The position numbers and the translations under genes are program-made. DNA of 64,000 nucleotides. Origin: Hippopus hippopus. Taxonomy: Eukaryota; Mollusca; Bivalvia; Cardiida; Cardiidae. Positions 1 through 10,442 of the stretch are shown here, one piece after another. The DNA is taken from positions 33,664,493 through 33,728,492 of the forward strand of contig OX328108.1 in the NCBI GenBank assembly GCA_946811185.2, in the 5' to 3' direction. Each line of letters begins with the position of its first letter. The first letter of the stretch is position 1. The notes under the pieces were generated by a model that had not been told where the DNA came from, made no database searches, and worked only from the letters and a program-made list of their open reading frames with translations.

Positions 1-337
1 GTAAGAAACTTGTGCTTAAAATCGGGGTTTTGCTTCAAATATGCTCATTTCACAGTCAAGAAAAAAATATTTTTACATTTTTATTTGCTTTGTAATTTTC
101 ATTTTTGCAACCAAAATGCTTATTATGTATATCAAATGCTTTTATTTTGTGTTTATTTAGGATGGTGGGCTCTATGAAAACACTATTGAAACTTTGGAGG
201 TATCATTTTCTTGAACGCCAGTCCTCACTCTTATCCAAAATGTTGAGATTATGTTTGTTATTGATGAAGAGCACTTGAATACTCGGTTTTTATCCACATT
301 TCACCTTAACTATTGATAATCAAAGTTTGATTTTTCT

Positions 338-542
338 TTAACCCTTTCGGCGCCATGGGCGAAATCCGAGCCTTTTGCGGACGACATAGATCAAGATCAG
401 ACTGCACATAACGTGCAGTCTGATCTTGGATCTATGCCATCGGCTTGTTTAGCCAAGCCTATGTGATAAAAATCTTTCTGAGACTCATAGGGTTGTGTTT
501 TCAGCAGTCAAAAAAGGTCAAGTTTTGCGCTGAAAGAGTTAG
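338..542 (+). mobile_element. Short TIR element with AGATCAGACTGCACA hairpin
   Basis: Ends read TTAACCCTTTCGGCGC and GCGCTGAAAGAGTTA, imperfect inverted repeats on a TTAA-like site. The middle holds a palindrome, ATCAAGATCAGACTGCAC at 391-408 against GTGCAGTCTGATCTTG at 414-429. The end structure resembles the abundant piggyBac-like MITE, but the interior differs. Confidence 0.65.
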
Positions 543-811
543 AAATGTTAACTAATGTTTTTCCGTCACAGAGCTGCATGTTTTTGTTCCTTACAATATT
601 TTAGATTTTGTCTGAAACTGAATACTAGAAAGTCACTCAACCCAATTTATGAGTTCTTTGGTTTGATCAGGTCTGTCTGAAATGATAAACATTTTGATGA
701 AGAGGGATTTTTTTTTAATTTGAATGGAGAATTAAACATCACATCACATAGATTTAAAGAGCTTCTGCTTCTTGAATAACTTTACTTGTTATTATACAAC
801 ACTGGCTGAGC

Positions 812-1092
812 AAGGTAGCTCAGTCAGCAAAGTTCAGGACTTGAAGCCAGGGGTATGCTGGTTTTATTCCAAGTTTTGCCAGACTCTTTTTGAGGACCCA
901 TTATAGCCAATGCAACAGGATTCATCCCTCTTTCACTACTGAACATGGATTGGACAGTGTTAATTCAGGATAAAAGTAAGTGGCCTGGAAAGAGCAAAAT
1001 ACTTGTAAAAGTAACTCCAGGAGAGCATGGATAGGCGCTCTGGCTGTTGAGCTATTACTGAAGTATTGTTGAAAATAGCATTAAGCAACAAG
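812..1092 (+). repeat. tRNA-headed SINE copy
   Basis: Head GGTAGCTCAGTCAGC resembles a tRNA A box, with a degenerate B box at 866-882. It is followed by the shared body (cattgcaacaggattcat-like, then gtgggaaagcagcc-like) and the tail gaaaatagcattaa. Not a functional tRNA: the cloverleaf is incomplete. Confidence 0.65.
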
Positions 1093-1339
1093 CAAGAGAG
1101 AAGTGAGACATATCACTGACTAGTAAGGGCAACACAAAATTTTACCATTCTCTAGCTATTCCCCTTTTTCCGGCAATGATTTAATGGATAAAATAAAAGT
1201 TTTTAATTCTCTTTCGTGTGGCCTGTGGTTACGGATGTAATGAAAAATATCCTTGTACTGGGATGGATTCAATAAATGTTTCTTTAGATGGATCACTTGG
1301 ACCACCTTTGAGAAAAATCTATAAACAACAGTAGATTAA

Positions 1340-1890
1340 TGAGTATGGACAGTGTCCAATAAACAATGCTTGGACATTCCTGTAATGACAGTATCTCATA
1401 AACAATGGGTGGGCAAGGCAGGACAGTAACCAATAAACAATTGGCAAACAAGTAAGGAAATTGTCAAATATTGGATAGACAGTTTAGGACAAGATCAAAT
1501 AACCAATGGGGGACAAGTTTGGAAATTGCCCATTAAACAATGGATGGACAAGTTGGTACTGTCTCCAATAAACAGTGGTTGGGCAAGGTAGGGCATTGTC
1601 TAATAAACAATGGATGGACAAGTTGGTACTGTGTCCAATAAACAGTTGTTGGGCAAGGTAAGGCATTGACCAATAAACAGTGAATGGACGAGTTGGAACT
1701 GTGTCCAATAAACAGTTGTTGGGCAAGGTAGCGCATTGTTTAATAAACAGCAGATGGACGAGTTGGAACTGTGTCCAATAAACAGTGGTTTGGCAAGGTA
1801 GCGCATTGTTTAATAAACAGTGGATGGACAAGTTGGAACTGTGTCCAATAAACAGTGTATGGACATGTTGAATGGACAAGTTAGGACATT
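1340..1890 (+). repeat. 70-bp minisatellite carrying an AATAAA array
   Basis: From 1534 the words taaacaatgg/taaacagtgg recur exactly every 70 bp (1534, 1604, 1674, 1744, 1814), and each unit contains two half-units of about 35 bp, each with AATAAACA. Flanks to 1340 and 1890 are degenerate. Three overlapping minus-strand open frames here are products of the periodicity. Confidence 0.9.
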
Positions 1891-2030
1891 GTCAACTGCT
1901 CTTCTATCAAGAACAAACTGATCGCAAGGGCTAGTTATTGGAAACTTCTTGTCTCAAAGCTTTATCGAGATTAACAGTTAGCCTGCTATGAACAACTTTA
2001 CTCTATACTAAAATGATCAAATATTTTTTT

Positions 2031-2490
2031 GAAGGATAGAAAGCATTGTGGGAAAAGGAGAAAATACTGGCTACAAGCATTTTTCTCTATTCCTCACAAT
2101 GTTTTTAAAAACATTCTTTCTCATGGTTGTTAAACACAGTACTGTGTGGTAAAGGATCTGAGTCAGAGAGTTGGTCATACTTGGAACAACAAAGAAAGTT
2201 GGAACATTTTTGTCTCTTGACGAAATAACTTTTTCTTGGCAGCCAAAGTCTCTGCCATGGGGCAGTATTTATCAATCATGCTGAATGAAGTCATTTGAAA
2301 TTCTAGGACCAGGAACATGATTGGCTTAGATATCTAACCTAAGCCAATCAGATTGCCTGATTCTGAACAGTCCTGGATTTACCCTTTACCTTAAGATCTT
2401 GAGTTTTAGTGACCCTGACGAGGCATTTGGAAACACTGTGGGACAAGGAGATAATACTGATAACAGCATTTTCTTCTTTTTCGGCAACTT
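2031..2490. mobile_element. Two truncated piggyBac-like MITE fragments
   Basis: 2031-2155 (+) keeps the hairpin core and the right end (gtgtggtaaagg). 2381-2490 (-) keeps the left end and core but breaks off after the hairpin. Both are strongly diverged. Confidence 0.6.
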
Positions 2491-2519
2491 TGGTATCATT
2501 TCCCATCCATCTCAACGTT

Positions 2520-3026
2520 TGAGCAACATTTGATTACGTGTGTTTGTGCATTCAATAAAGACAAAGCTAAAATTTTACTTATGGTCAAGGGTTAAAGTGC
2601 AAATGATGGTGAAGGGTTAAAGTGCAAATGATGCCCTAAAGTAAACAACTTGGATGTTAAAATGCATTTAAACTTAAATTACAGGTATACCATTTAGAGC
2701 TCTGGAAATTATTCTGAATGTAGCAATCTAATATTGTACAGCCATTTCAAGGTTTAGTTGCCAGCAGAAAAATGAATTTCAAAAGTTGCTAGGTCACGCT
2801 GTCTTTTTTACTTTTGTTCACTTTTTACCTAGTTTTAAAGTTCATTTTTCTGTCAGCTTCTGACACTCCACCAACATAATTATTGTCATATTCACTGTGA
2901 TTTCCATTCTTTTAAAAGGTCTGATTTAAATTCAAATATATTTTAACACTGACAGTGTTTTCTTTCGGGGGCCACTTGGCCTTTCAGGACAGTAGTTCAG
3001 AGTGGTTGATGAATACAAATCCATTA
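2520..3026. other. Intronic stretch, mostly unique
   Basis: AT-rich DNA without coding signal. The only structure I see is a short two-fold repeat at 2584-2631 (ggttaaagtgcaaatgatg twice). Confidence 0.5.
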
Positions 3027-3255
3027 TTAACTCTTTACCAAACGACAAAATTTAAGACTGGTCCAAATTCAAAGCATTTGCAGATGACAAAATAAACGTG
3101 GCTCAAAAAACGAAATTTGTTTTGGAAAGGGTAGAAAACATTGTGGGAAAAGGAGAAAATGCTGGTTACCAGCATTTTCTCCTTTTCCCACAATGTTCTC
3201 AAAAAGCTTTTTCTTCAGGGTTGTTAAAACTTGTGATTGTGTGGGAAAGAGTTAA
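3027..3255 (+). mobile_element. piggyBac-like palindromic MITE, intact
   Basis: TTAA at both ends (3027-3030, 3252-3255). Left end CTCTTTACCAAACGAC; right end gtgggaaagag. The core palindrome reads cattgtgggaaaaggagaaa...tttctccttttcccacaatg around ggttacc. No coding capacity. Confidence 0.9.
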
Positions 3256-3317
3256 CTGAGAGATCTTTTTGCTAACTTTCTATCATTGTAACCTTTCCTC
3301 ATTTAGACTAGGAAATG

Positions 3318-3545
3318 TTAACCCTTTACCAATCGACACTATTTAACCTTGTCCAGATTGAAAGTATTTGCAGATGATAATTTCATTGTGGCTCAAATGG
3401 TGCAATTTTTCTTTGAATTGGTAGAAAACATTGTGGGGAAAGGAGAAAATGCTGGATACCAGCATTTTCTCCTTTTCCCACAATGTTTTCAAAAGGCTTC
3501 TTTCCAAGGGTCGTTAAAAGTCGGCATTGTGCAGTAAAGAGTTAA
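3318..3545 (+). mobile_element. piggyBac-like palindromic MITE, intact
   Basis: TTAA at 3318-3321 and 3542-3545; 62 bp after the previous copy and in the same orientation. The 62-codon open frame at 3349 is MITE sequence. Confidence 0.9.
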
Positions 3546-3787
3546 GCACATTTATTCTGAAAACATTGTTGGAAAAGAAACCAGCACTGCTTTAGCTAGC
3601 TTTTGGCTGCTATTTTATTTTTACAGGAATATGGTGCTGGTTTACAAATTCTAAAGAGAAGACATAAAAGTTTTACTCTTTTCGTAACCATTACTACCAG
3701 GAACAAATTTGAAGGGTGGGGGAGAAAACTTTCAAGTTATTAGTATGAAATACAGACATTTATCATATTTAATCATTTTAGTGCTAA

Positions 3788-4047
3788 ATAAATAACTGGC
3801 GTTCTGGCAAAAGGGGGTTTAATGGATCTCATTGTTGCATAATAACAAGTAAGTCAGCACATTATTATGGATCCATAAAATCTTGTGAAACAACTGACTG
3901 AATCATGAGGTAGAATGATTTTGACATGCAGAAAATTGACCGGTACCAAAAGTTTTTGACTCAGGTCGACATGTGTGGACCTCATAGGCTGATGAGTTGA
4001 TACTTTTTGAAGATACTTTAAAGCCTCGTTTCACAGAACATAGCCCA
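3788..4047 (+). mobile_element. GAGCC-type TIR MITE, diverged copy
   Basis: Ends ctggcaaaagggggtttaat and taaagcctcgtttcacaga form the inverted pair seen in seven other copies. Interior words gatccataa and aatcatgaggtagaatgat are shared with the copies at 18225 and 34799. Confidence 0.65.
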
Positions 4048-4289
4048 AATGAAATGGAGATCCTGAGAAAGCTCTAAAGATGCAGATATTGAAATGTCAA
4101 AGTCAGAGCTGTTTTGTCAGAATAGCTAGCAAAGAAACAGGCAGTATACATTCAAGATCAGACTGCAGTTATGTGCAAGCATTGTTATGGCTAAAGGAAA
4201 ATTGGATTGCCCCAAGCAGTTTCTCATTTTGCCACAATGTTTTCAAAAATGATTTGCTGTAAGAAAAATTAGAAAAGTCATCAGTAAAT

Positions 4290-4759
4290 GGGAAGTGGGA
4301 ATGACTTGAAAATTGAGGGCTGGGGAGATTTTTTTTTTTGTAGAAAGTTTTAAACGATTATTGAAAATACTAATATCTTTCATGAACACTTGTTCACTGT
4401 TTAAGTCTTTACTTTTCTTCTTTTCATTTTGGTATTATTCAGTTGTCACAGTATTAATCAGAAAATTGAAACTATCATTTACAACTATCATACTGTATCT
4501 TTTAATCATATTTAATTTGCACTACTGTTAAACATGTAGATTTGGATAAAGTATCTTGTATACAAGACCTGTTGAATGTGGGGAGATTTGGCTATTTCTT
4601 CTGAGAGAAAACATGATCATGGAAAAAGAGATTCCTTGCAGCAAACACTTCTTATTACTGGAATGTTTTATATATACATGTATTTCTCAAGATAAATTTC
4701 CTTTTCTCTCAATTAATATTTCTGTTATGTGTAACTTATACAAATCCTATTACATTTGA
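4290..4759. other. AT-rich intron, no feature recognised
   Basis: Two open frames of 67-72 codons occur here, but their translations are low-complexity hydrophobic strings with no family resemblance and no splice support. Confidence 0.5.
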
Positions 4760-5017
4760 TGTCTGGAATTTGGCTATATCTGTTATGAGTACACATCAGA
4801 ATTGTCTCCTGGGTCTTCCATGGGAGGGCAAGACACTTCAGAGTCAAGACAAACATGAATATGTAAGCTATTGCTGTGATTTGACTGAAATACTGTTAAA
4901 AATGGTTTGAAATAACCATTCAATCAATCAATCAGTCAGTCAGCCAGTCAATCAGTAAACCAACCAACCAAACCAACCAACTTGTCAATCAATCAATCAA
5001 TCAATCAATCAGTCAAA
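4760..5017 (+). repeat. SINE-like repeat with (CAAT)n tail
   Basis: The body word ggcaagacacttcagagtc recurs (diverged) at 39348 and 50923. The tail is a run of caat/cagt units at 4917-4957 and 4985-5015, the sort of microsatellite tail left by retroposition. Confidence 0.55.
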
Positions 5018-5333
5018 ATAATTGTCTCAATGAGACTAATTGAAATTTGAGCCCAAGAAATTTGCATTAACACAAAATTACAGTTACTGTAATATTGTCT
5101 AAAATTTTTATACCAACAATTTGTTGATGGATCCGAGGAGTTTGAACTTTATTTTAGCTAAAGCATTTATTGTGACATGAGGACCCACAAGATAGATTTT
5201 TTTTGTAAAAAATATTACATAGTATTTTTTTGTTAATCCATTACGGACCTATACCATTTTCATTCAAATAAATCAGCAGAGTAAGCCAGCATTTTGCTAA
5301 ATAATACTGTCAAGAATCTATGTTGATATTATA

Positions 5334-5700
5334 TTATATTTCATGTGTCTATTTTTAGAAATGTTATGGGTAAAGAAATGTCGTAATTTAAGCTGGGGGG
5401 AATTATTTCCCCGTCACAGTGAATATTTTTCTCCTGCCGAAAATCTGGAACTACTTTTTTAAGTTTTTTAAGTTTTTAAGTTTTAAAAGTGGCTATGTTA
5501 AAAAAATAATCAGAGGAAATATAATATATAATTTATTTCATCAGCTTGTAGTTAATATGGGGAAATACTTGCCTCAAAAGGGAAAGGTCCGCGAAAATAA
5601 CTCGTGCCTTACGACACTCGTTATTTTCACATACCTTTCCCTTTTTCGGCAAATATTTCCCCATATTAACCACAAGCTGATGAAATAAACTCTATTTCTT
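5334..5700. mobile_element. Foldback element, copy 1
   Basis: The right half is a long inverted repeat: ttatttcatcagcttgt, then atatggggaaat, then gggaaaggt at 5533-5588, answered by their complements at 5634-5685. The left half (gggggaattatttccccg and flanks) is shared. A near-identical copy sits at 30882-31240. Confidence 0.85.
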
Positions 5701-5713
5701 TGTCTAAACTGTA

Positions 5714-5936
5714 AGCCTGTACCACACAATCCCAGGTTTTAATGACCTGAGGAAGAAGACTTTCTAAAACATTGTAGGAAATGGAAAAAATGCTGGTTCC
5801 AGTATTTTCTCCTTTTCCCACAATGTTTTTCATCCTTTCTAAGGCATATTCCATCAATGAGTAGCCTTTAATGTATCATCTGCAAATGCTTTCAGTTTTG
5901 ACACATCCAAAATTTTGTCAGCTGGTAAAGAGTTAA
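5714..5936 (-). mobile_element. piggyBac-like MITE, diverged
   Basis: Left end tgtaccacacaatcccagg, right end ggtaaagag-TTAA (5933-5936). The hairpin is partly decayed (gaaatggaaaaaatgctggt...tttctccttttcccac). It shares its right TTAA with the next copy. Confidence 0.75.
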
Positions 5937-6157
5937 CCCTTTATCAGAGGACAAAATTGTAGCCTTGTCCAAATTGAAAGCACTTGCAGATGACAATCTC
6001 AATGTGGCTCAATGGTGCAAATTTTTGTGATCGGTAGAAAGTATTGTGGGAAAAGGAGAAAATGCTGGTTACTAGCATTTTGTCATTTACCCATAATGTT
6101 TTCAAAATGCCCCTTTCCCAGGGCTGTTAAAAATGGGAATTGTGCGGTAAAGGGTAA
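5933..6157 (+). mobile_element. piggyBac-like MITE, head-to-head with previous
   Basis: Starts at the shared TTAA, left end CCCTTTATCAGAGGAC, right end gtgcggtaaagggtaa. The right hairpin arm is mutated (tgtcatttacccataatg). Confidence 0.75.
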
Positions 6158-6451
6158 ATTGATAATGATAGTTATGAACAACTCCTCATGTATTTTTTGA
6201 GGTGAGATCTTAAATACAAAGATTTTCCAAGATATTCCAATATTTTACATATAAGCATGCTTACCAGTACATTTAGGTCATACTGATGGTACCTTTTTGT
6301 TGCCATTTTCCAAATCAAATCTTAGCAAACTATCAAATTTATTCCAGTGTGTGTTGATGTTTCAATAGATAAATTTATCTATCAGGAGTTTTTGCACTTG
6401 CAGTCTAGACTGAAAACATTTATGATTTTATCATGTTTATACTGTAACTTA

Positions 6452-6665
6452 CAGTAACTCTTTACAAAACAACAAAATCTCCGAATTGAAAGTGTTTCAG
6501 GAAGCTAAATTGAATTATGCTTCAGTGATTGGATTTGTCTTTGAAAGGGTAGAAAGCAATATGGGAAAATGAGACAAGGCTGGTTACCAGCATTGTTTCC
6601 TTGTTCAACAATGTTTTTTCAAAAGCTTTTTTTCTCAGGGTCCTTATTTAGACTGTATACCAGAT
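6452..6665 (+). mobile_element. piggyBac-like MITE, degenerate
   Basis: Left end aactctttacaaaacaacaa and a decayed core around ggttaccagc; the right terminus is not recognisable. Confidence 0.55.
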
Positions 6666-6759
6666 AAAATTTTAAGCTGAGAGGGGTAGCTTAGTTGGTT
6701 ATGCATAGTGCTTGTTAATGAAGGGTCAAAGTTTCGTTCACCACTCAGCCAAAATCTTT

Positions 6760-6945
6760 TGTGGACGGTGTACATCATTATCAGACTGCAGTGAACCTGC
6801 AATCTGATTTTGGATCTACACTGCCCAATAAGGAGATGTTATTCTCCAAAAACTACATATTGAAATAGCAACATTCGGGTTTTTACTCTAGGATTGAAAG
6901 TTTTGTGTAACTTATTTAGCATGTTAAGGGTTAGGGTATTGTGCC
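6760..6945 (+). repeat. AGATCAGACTGCACA-type hairpin repeat, diverged
   Basis: Contains cattatcagactgcagtgaacctgcaatctgattttggatctacactg split around a short loop, then a second conserved block with aaatagcaacattcgggttt. The same two blocks occur in inverted order at 25708-25930. Confidence 0.55.
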
Positions 6946-7033
6946 AGAATTTTGTGTACGTTTTTGGGAATGTCATTTAATAAATAGCATCTATTATGTT
7001 GCCTTGTATTCCAATGAGTATAATGTTGTATTA

Positions 7034-7300
7034 TATACTCAGCGTCAATGAAAAGTCACCAGGTACTAAAGTTGAATAATTTTCACCTTGCCACAAGAGA
7101 GAATTTTCAATTATGTTGAACGTTATTATACTCATTTCCCGACCTGTGTCTGACAAATTTCACGTGCTTGCACATCTGAGTAGTCCATCTTTATTTGCAC
7201 GTGCAAAAATGAATTCTAATCAATTTTCTGAAGGCAAACTATCCAAGGTTCACTTTCTTTTCGTCTCTTACCTGGTGACTTTTCATTGACGCTGAGTATA
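7034..7300. mobile_element. TIR element with perfect 32-bp ends
   Basis: The left terminus (7034-7065, TATACTCAGCGTCAATG...CCAGGTA) is an exact reverse complement of the right terminus (7269-7300). The TA at each edge suits a TA target duplication as in Tc1/mariner-type MITEs. The 267-bp body has no coding capacity. Confidence 0.85.
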
Positions 7301-7599
7301 TTTTATGATCTCTAAATATAGATCGAGTTACGGATTTGAAAGCTACCGATTGGTTAGTTGAAAGCCAAATTTACATCTTGTTTTAATTTAACTGTCCAGT
7401 GTCTTTATGTTTGCAGAGAAAACTATATTTTGAAGTGTTTATAAGTATTGACCTAGAAAATTTGCTACAAAAATCCAAAAAGACCACTCTTAGTAATCTA
7501 CAGAATATGTTTGCAATATTGGCAAGTCTGAAATTTATTGGTTTGAAGAGTGCAAAGTTGTTATTCTGTTACTTTACACCCATTCTCATGTTCTTTCAG

Positions 7600-7642
7600 A
7601 GGTGGCTGGATCCACTAAAAACCATCAAAAAACAGTGTAGAG
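7600..7642 (+). CDS. PTPN4: PTPN4-like exon A (end of FERM F1)
   Basis: Acceptor ttctttcag, donor gtaagg; phase 0 in, phase 1 out. It encodes RWLDPLKTIKKQCR, matching the conserved F1 segment R-W-L-D-P-x-K-x-I-x-K-Q of PTPN3/4. A chance open frame of 167 codons (7399-7902) runs through it, but only these 14 codons look coding. The preceding exon, which should end near the D-Y-F-G-L motif, is not in the window. Confidence 0.85.
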
Positions 7643-8400
7643 GTAAGGAAATTATTTATTTCTGTACAGAGATGCATACATGTATAATACATAAAAAATT
7701 TGAAACTAATGACTCACGGCTTATACCACTTTTGAAAGCTTTAGGTACCTACCTGTATTTATCTAAGATACTTATAGATCAGCTTTCTTGTTTGTTTGTT
7801 TTCTTTAGTACTATTTATCAAACACATTATACATTCAGTTTTGTTACAATGGATGATAATATTGTTTGCTCAGGATGTCTTGGTTTTGTCCAAAGTTTAT
7901 AATTGGTACTTTGTGAAAGCATTTGATTTTTACTCTGGTTTACCACATGAAAACCTATGGCAAAAACAGAAATTCTTCGTACAAAACCCTTTCTCTTTTT
8001 GCCACAGTGTTTTCAAACTGTTGTCTGCCAGACAAAAGCAATTGTCTGCAGTCGACTGTATGGTCAGGTGGCAATCTGGGATTATGCCTTGTTTTACTGT
8101 CTTCAGTTATCCTGGTTCATTACTCATAAACTATACTACTCATACATTGCATTCCTAGCTGATCGAAAGTTATTTAACTTTGAAAGTTCGAACATTGTTA
8201 AGAATACAACTTACAATGCTATGTGAGGACGGGCCATGATCTAATTCACCTTTCAAGTAGGGATTTAGAAATAGGTCACGAGTTTGGTTAAGCTTTCAGG
8301 GGAGGTAACTTCAGTTTGCTGTGTATCTGTATTACCTGAATTCTCTCCCTCAAAGCTGGTTTTCTGGTAATTTATTACCATTCCATTTTGTTTATTACAG

Positions 8401-8476
8401 GGCCAAACTATGAGTTTTTCTTCCGAGTCAAATTTTATGTCACAGATCCAAGTAAATTAGCTGAAGAATACACAAG
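8401..8476 (+). CDS. PTPN4: PTPN4-like exon B (F1/F2 junction)
   Basis: Acceptor tttattacag, donor gtattg. The first two bases complete a Gly codon begun in exon A. It encodes PNYEFFFRVKFYVTDPSKL followed by AEEYT, residues about 15-39 of the visible protein. F-R-V-K-F-Y-V-T-D-P is the last beta strand of the ubiquitin-like F1 lobe; K-L-A-E-E-Y-T-R opens the helical F2 lobe. Both are highly characteristic of the PTPN3/4 FERM. Confidence 0.95.
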
Positions 8477-8496
8477 GTATTGTCTTTTTTCTGGTT

Positions 8497-8533
8497 AATA
8501 TTTATTTATTTATTTTATTTATTTATTTACCTT
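8497..8533. repeat. (TTTA)n microsatellite
   Basis: A run of ttta units just after the exon B donor. Confidence 0.85.
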
Positions 8534-9079
8534 ATCTATCTATAAACTATTACAGCACTTGTAGAGGGCTAGAAGAGCTTAAAGAGTGTTGAAGCTTGGG
8601 ACTGTGTGAAAGAGGGTTAATGTCAAGATGGGTTCCGTGTTCTGTCTGTCCAGAATACTTACAGACATCTTTCCAGCCAGAGAGTAAACAAACGCTGTTA
8701 AAACTTGATGGTGTTGTAATTTAGTCAGCTGTGTAAACATAGATAAAAAATCAATATAAGGTGTATGGAGTAAAGAAATTGTAGGGATCTGTCTTTGATT
8801 TAAACCGGATACTGTGGTTGTTATGTCTATGACTAGCCGCAATAGACTGAAATGCATTTTCTATCTGCTGTAATCTGTGGAACCTTGCAACCATCAGGGG
8901 CAATATTTGGCATGAAGATACAAGAGAGGTTATAGTTTCATAAAAATAAAGAAAAAAAAAAAGGTTAAAAAAAACTGGATGAAAACGAGTGAAGATGTAT
9001 GTTTAAGGCATTGGTCTAGTGTCAGACCATTCATTGTTTTCTTGTTTATATAATAAAATCTGAAACTTACATAGCTTGG

Positions 9080-9307
9080 CTCTGTACCACATGACAAAAA
9101 TATAGACTTACCAAAGTTGAAAGCATTTTGCAGACAACAATGTAACTGTGGCTCAAATGATGGAACTTGTCATCGATAGGATCAAAAACGTTGTTGGAAA
9201 AGGAGAAAATTTTTGATAACAGCATTTTCTCCTTTTCCCACAATGGTTTTTTAAAAGCTGTCTGTGTTAAAGTTGGTGAAACTTGGGATTGTGTAGTAAA
9301 GGGTTAA
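9080..9307 (+). mobile_element. piggyBac-like MITE between exons B and C
   Basis: Left end ctctgtaccacatgac, right end gtgtagtaaaggg-TTAA (9304-9307). It lies 139 nt before exon C. The core arms are partly mispaired. Confidence 0.8.
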
Positions 9308-9446
9308 TTTGTATTATCAAAAGTTTACACATAATTAAAAATGAAGGACACTCAACAATTAACTAGGGAAAAAAGCAGAAATTCTTATTCCTTTTTTTTT
9401 TTCAAGTTTTAATCTGCACGGTCATCATTGTTTTTTCTGTTTTCAG

Positions 9447-9544
9447 ATACCATTTTTTTCTTCAAGTAAAACGTGATATTTTGGAAGGAAGGTTACATTG
9501 TCCTAGGGCCACGGCTGCCTTACTTGCCAGTTTTTCCGTTCAGT
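9447..9544 (+). CDS. PTPN4: PTPN4-like exon C (F2 helices)
   Basis: Acceptor ctgttttcag, donor gtaagt. It completes an Arg codon and encodes YHFFLQVKRDILEGRL, then CPRATAALLASFSVQ. This is the F2 signature F-x-L-Q-(I/V)-K-x-D-I-L-x-G-R-L-x-C-P followed by the A-A-L-L-A-S helix. A partial copy of this exon lies 161 bp downstream (9608-9663). Confidence 0.96.
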
Positions 9545-9607
9545 GTAAGTATCTAATTTTATCCCATACAACAATATTCATAAAATTACCCACAACATAG
9601 GTTTCAG

Positions 9608-9663
9608 ATACCATGTTTTACTTCAAGTGAAGAGTGGTACATGTATATTAGAAGGAAGGTTAC
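9608..9663 (+). pseudogene. Degenerate duplicate of the first half of exon C
   Basis: From the cag at 9605-9607 the sequence parallels exon C bases 9447-9502: ataccat, a T-rich stretch, cttcaagt, then gaaggaaggttaca. In frame it would read YHVLLQVK...ILEGRL. The second half of exon C and its donor are absent, and no GT donor follows in a usable place. I read it as the remnant of a short local duplication rather than a working alternative exon. Confidence 0.7.
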
Positions 9664-9950
9664 AGGCAAATTATCAGATATTTATAGATTACCTCCCTCT
9701 GGTTTTGAAATCATAATTAAATTACACTGCATTTAACTGCTGTGTTAATGTTTCAATAACATTGAATGAGCCACTTTTAGTAAACAAATAGCACAGTTAT
9801 TGCGCTTGCATTATACAACAAAGGTTTGATGAAGTTGGAATATTGTGTGGACCTGTATGAAGTGGATTTGAAATTAGGATTTGCAGTTGGGCCAAAACAT
9901 CTGTCTTATATTTGACGAAAGCCTTTTCAAGAAGCTTTTTTACCCTTTTA

Positions 9951-10175
9951 GACTTTACCACACAACATTATTTAGGACTGGTAGAAATTCAAAGCATTTG
10001 CAGACAACAAATTAAATTTGGCTCACATGTTTTGATATGTTTCTAAAATTTTAGAAAACATTGAGGAGAAAGAGAAAATTTTAGTTACCAGCACTGTCTC
10101 GTTTTTCCAAAATGTTGTCAAAATCTGTCCATCTCAGGGTCGTTTAAACTCTGGATAGTTCAGTAAAGCGCTCAC
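9951..10175 (+). mobile_element. piggyBac-like MITE, diverged
   Basis: actttaccacacaacattatttagg at the left, gttcagtaaagcg at the right; the hairpin is decayed on both arms. Confidence 0.65.
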
Positions 10176-10212
10176 CCCTTACCAAATAATCCTGTCTTTA
10201 AATTTTTGTTGT

Positions 10213-10442
10213 TGAACTCTTTACCAAACGACAAAATTTTAGACTTGTCCAAATTGAAAGCATTTGCAGATGATGAAATAAACTTGACTCAAAAATTGAA
10301 ACTTGACTCTAGAAGGGTAGAAAATATTGTGGGGAAAGGGAGAAAATGCTGGTTACCAGCATTTTCTCCTTTTCCCACAATGTTTCCAGAAGGCTTCTTC
10401 CTCTGGGTCGTAAAAACCAGGGATTGTTTGGTAAAGGGTTAA
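10213..10442 (+). mobile_element. piggyBac-like MITE, near-intact
   Basis: Left TGAA-CTCTTTACCAAACGAC, right TTTGGTAAAGGG-TTAA (10439-10442). It is abutted directly by the next copy, which uses the same TTAA. Confidence 0.85.

Noticed and set aside
160..198. Possible 39-bp exon (tttatttag before, gtatca after; reads DGGLYENTIETLE)
   Set aside because: Borders are acceptable, but the residues do not resemble the F1 segment expected upstream of exon A, and 39 bp is too short to support alone.
1484..1879. 131-codon and two shorter minus-strand frames
   Set aside because: Overlapping frames over a 70-bp minisatellite; the same repeat stays open in several frames, with no start context or homology.
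7399..7902. 167-codon plus-strand open frame as a gene
   Set aside because: Only 7600-7642 is coding-like, with perfect splice borders; the rest is low-complexity intron.
7955..8226. Overlapping 68-120-codon frames after exon A
   Set aside because: Three frames open over the same AT-rich stretch; a piece resembling a MITE core (ctctttttgccacagtgttt) suggests decayed repeat, and no homology is visible.
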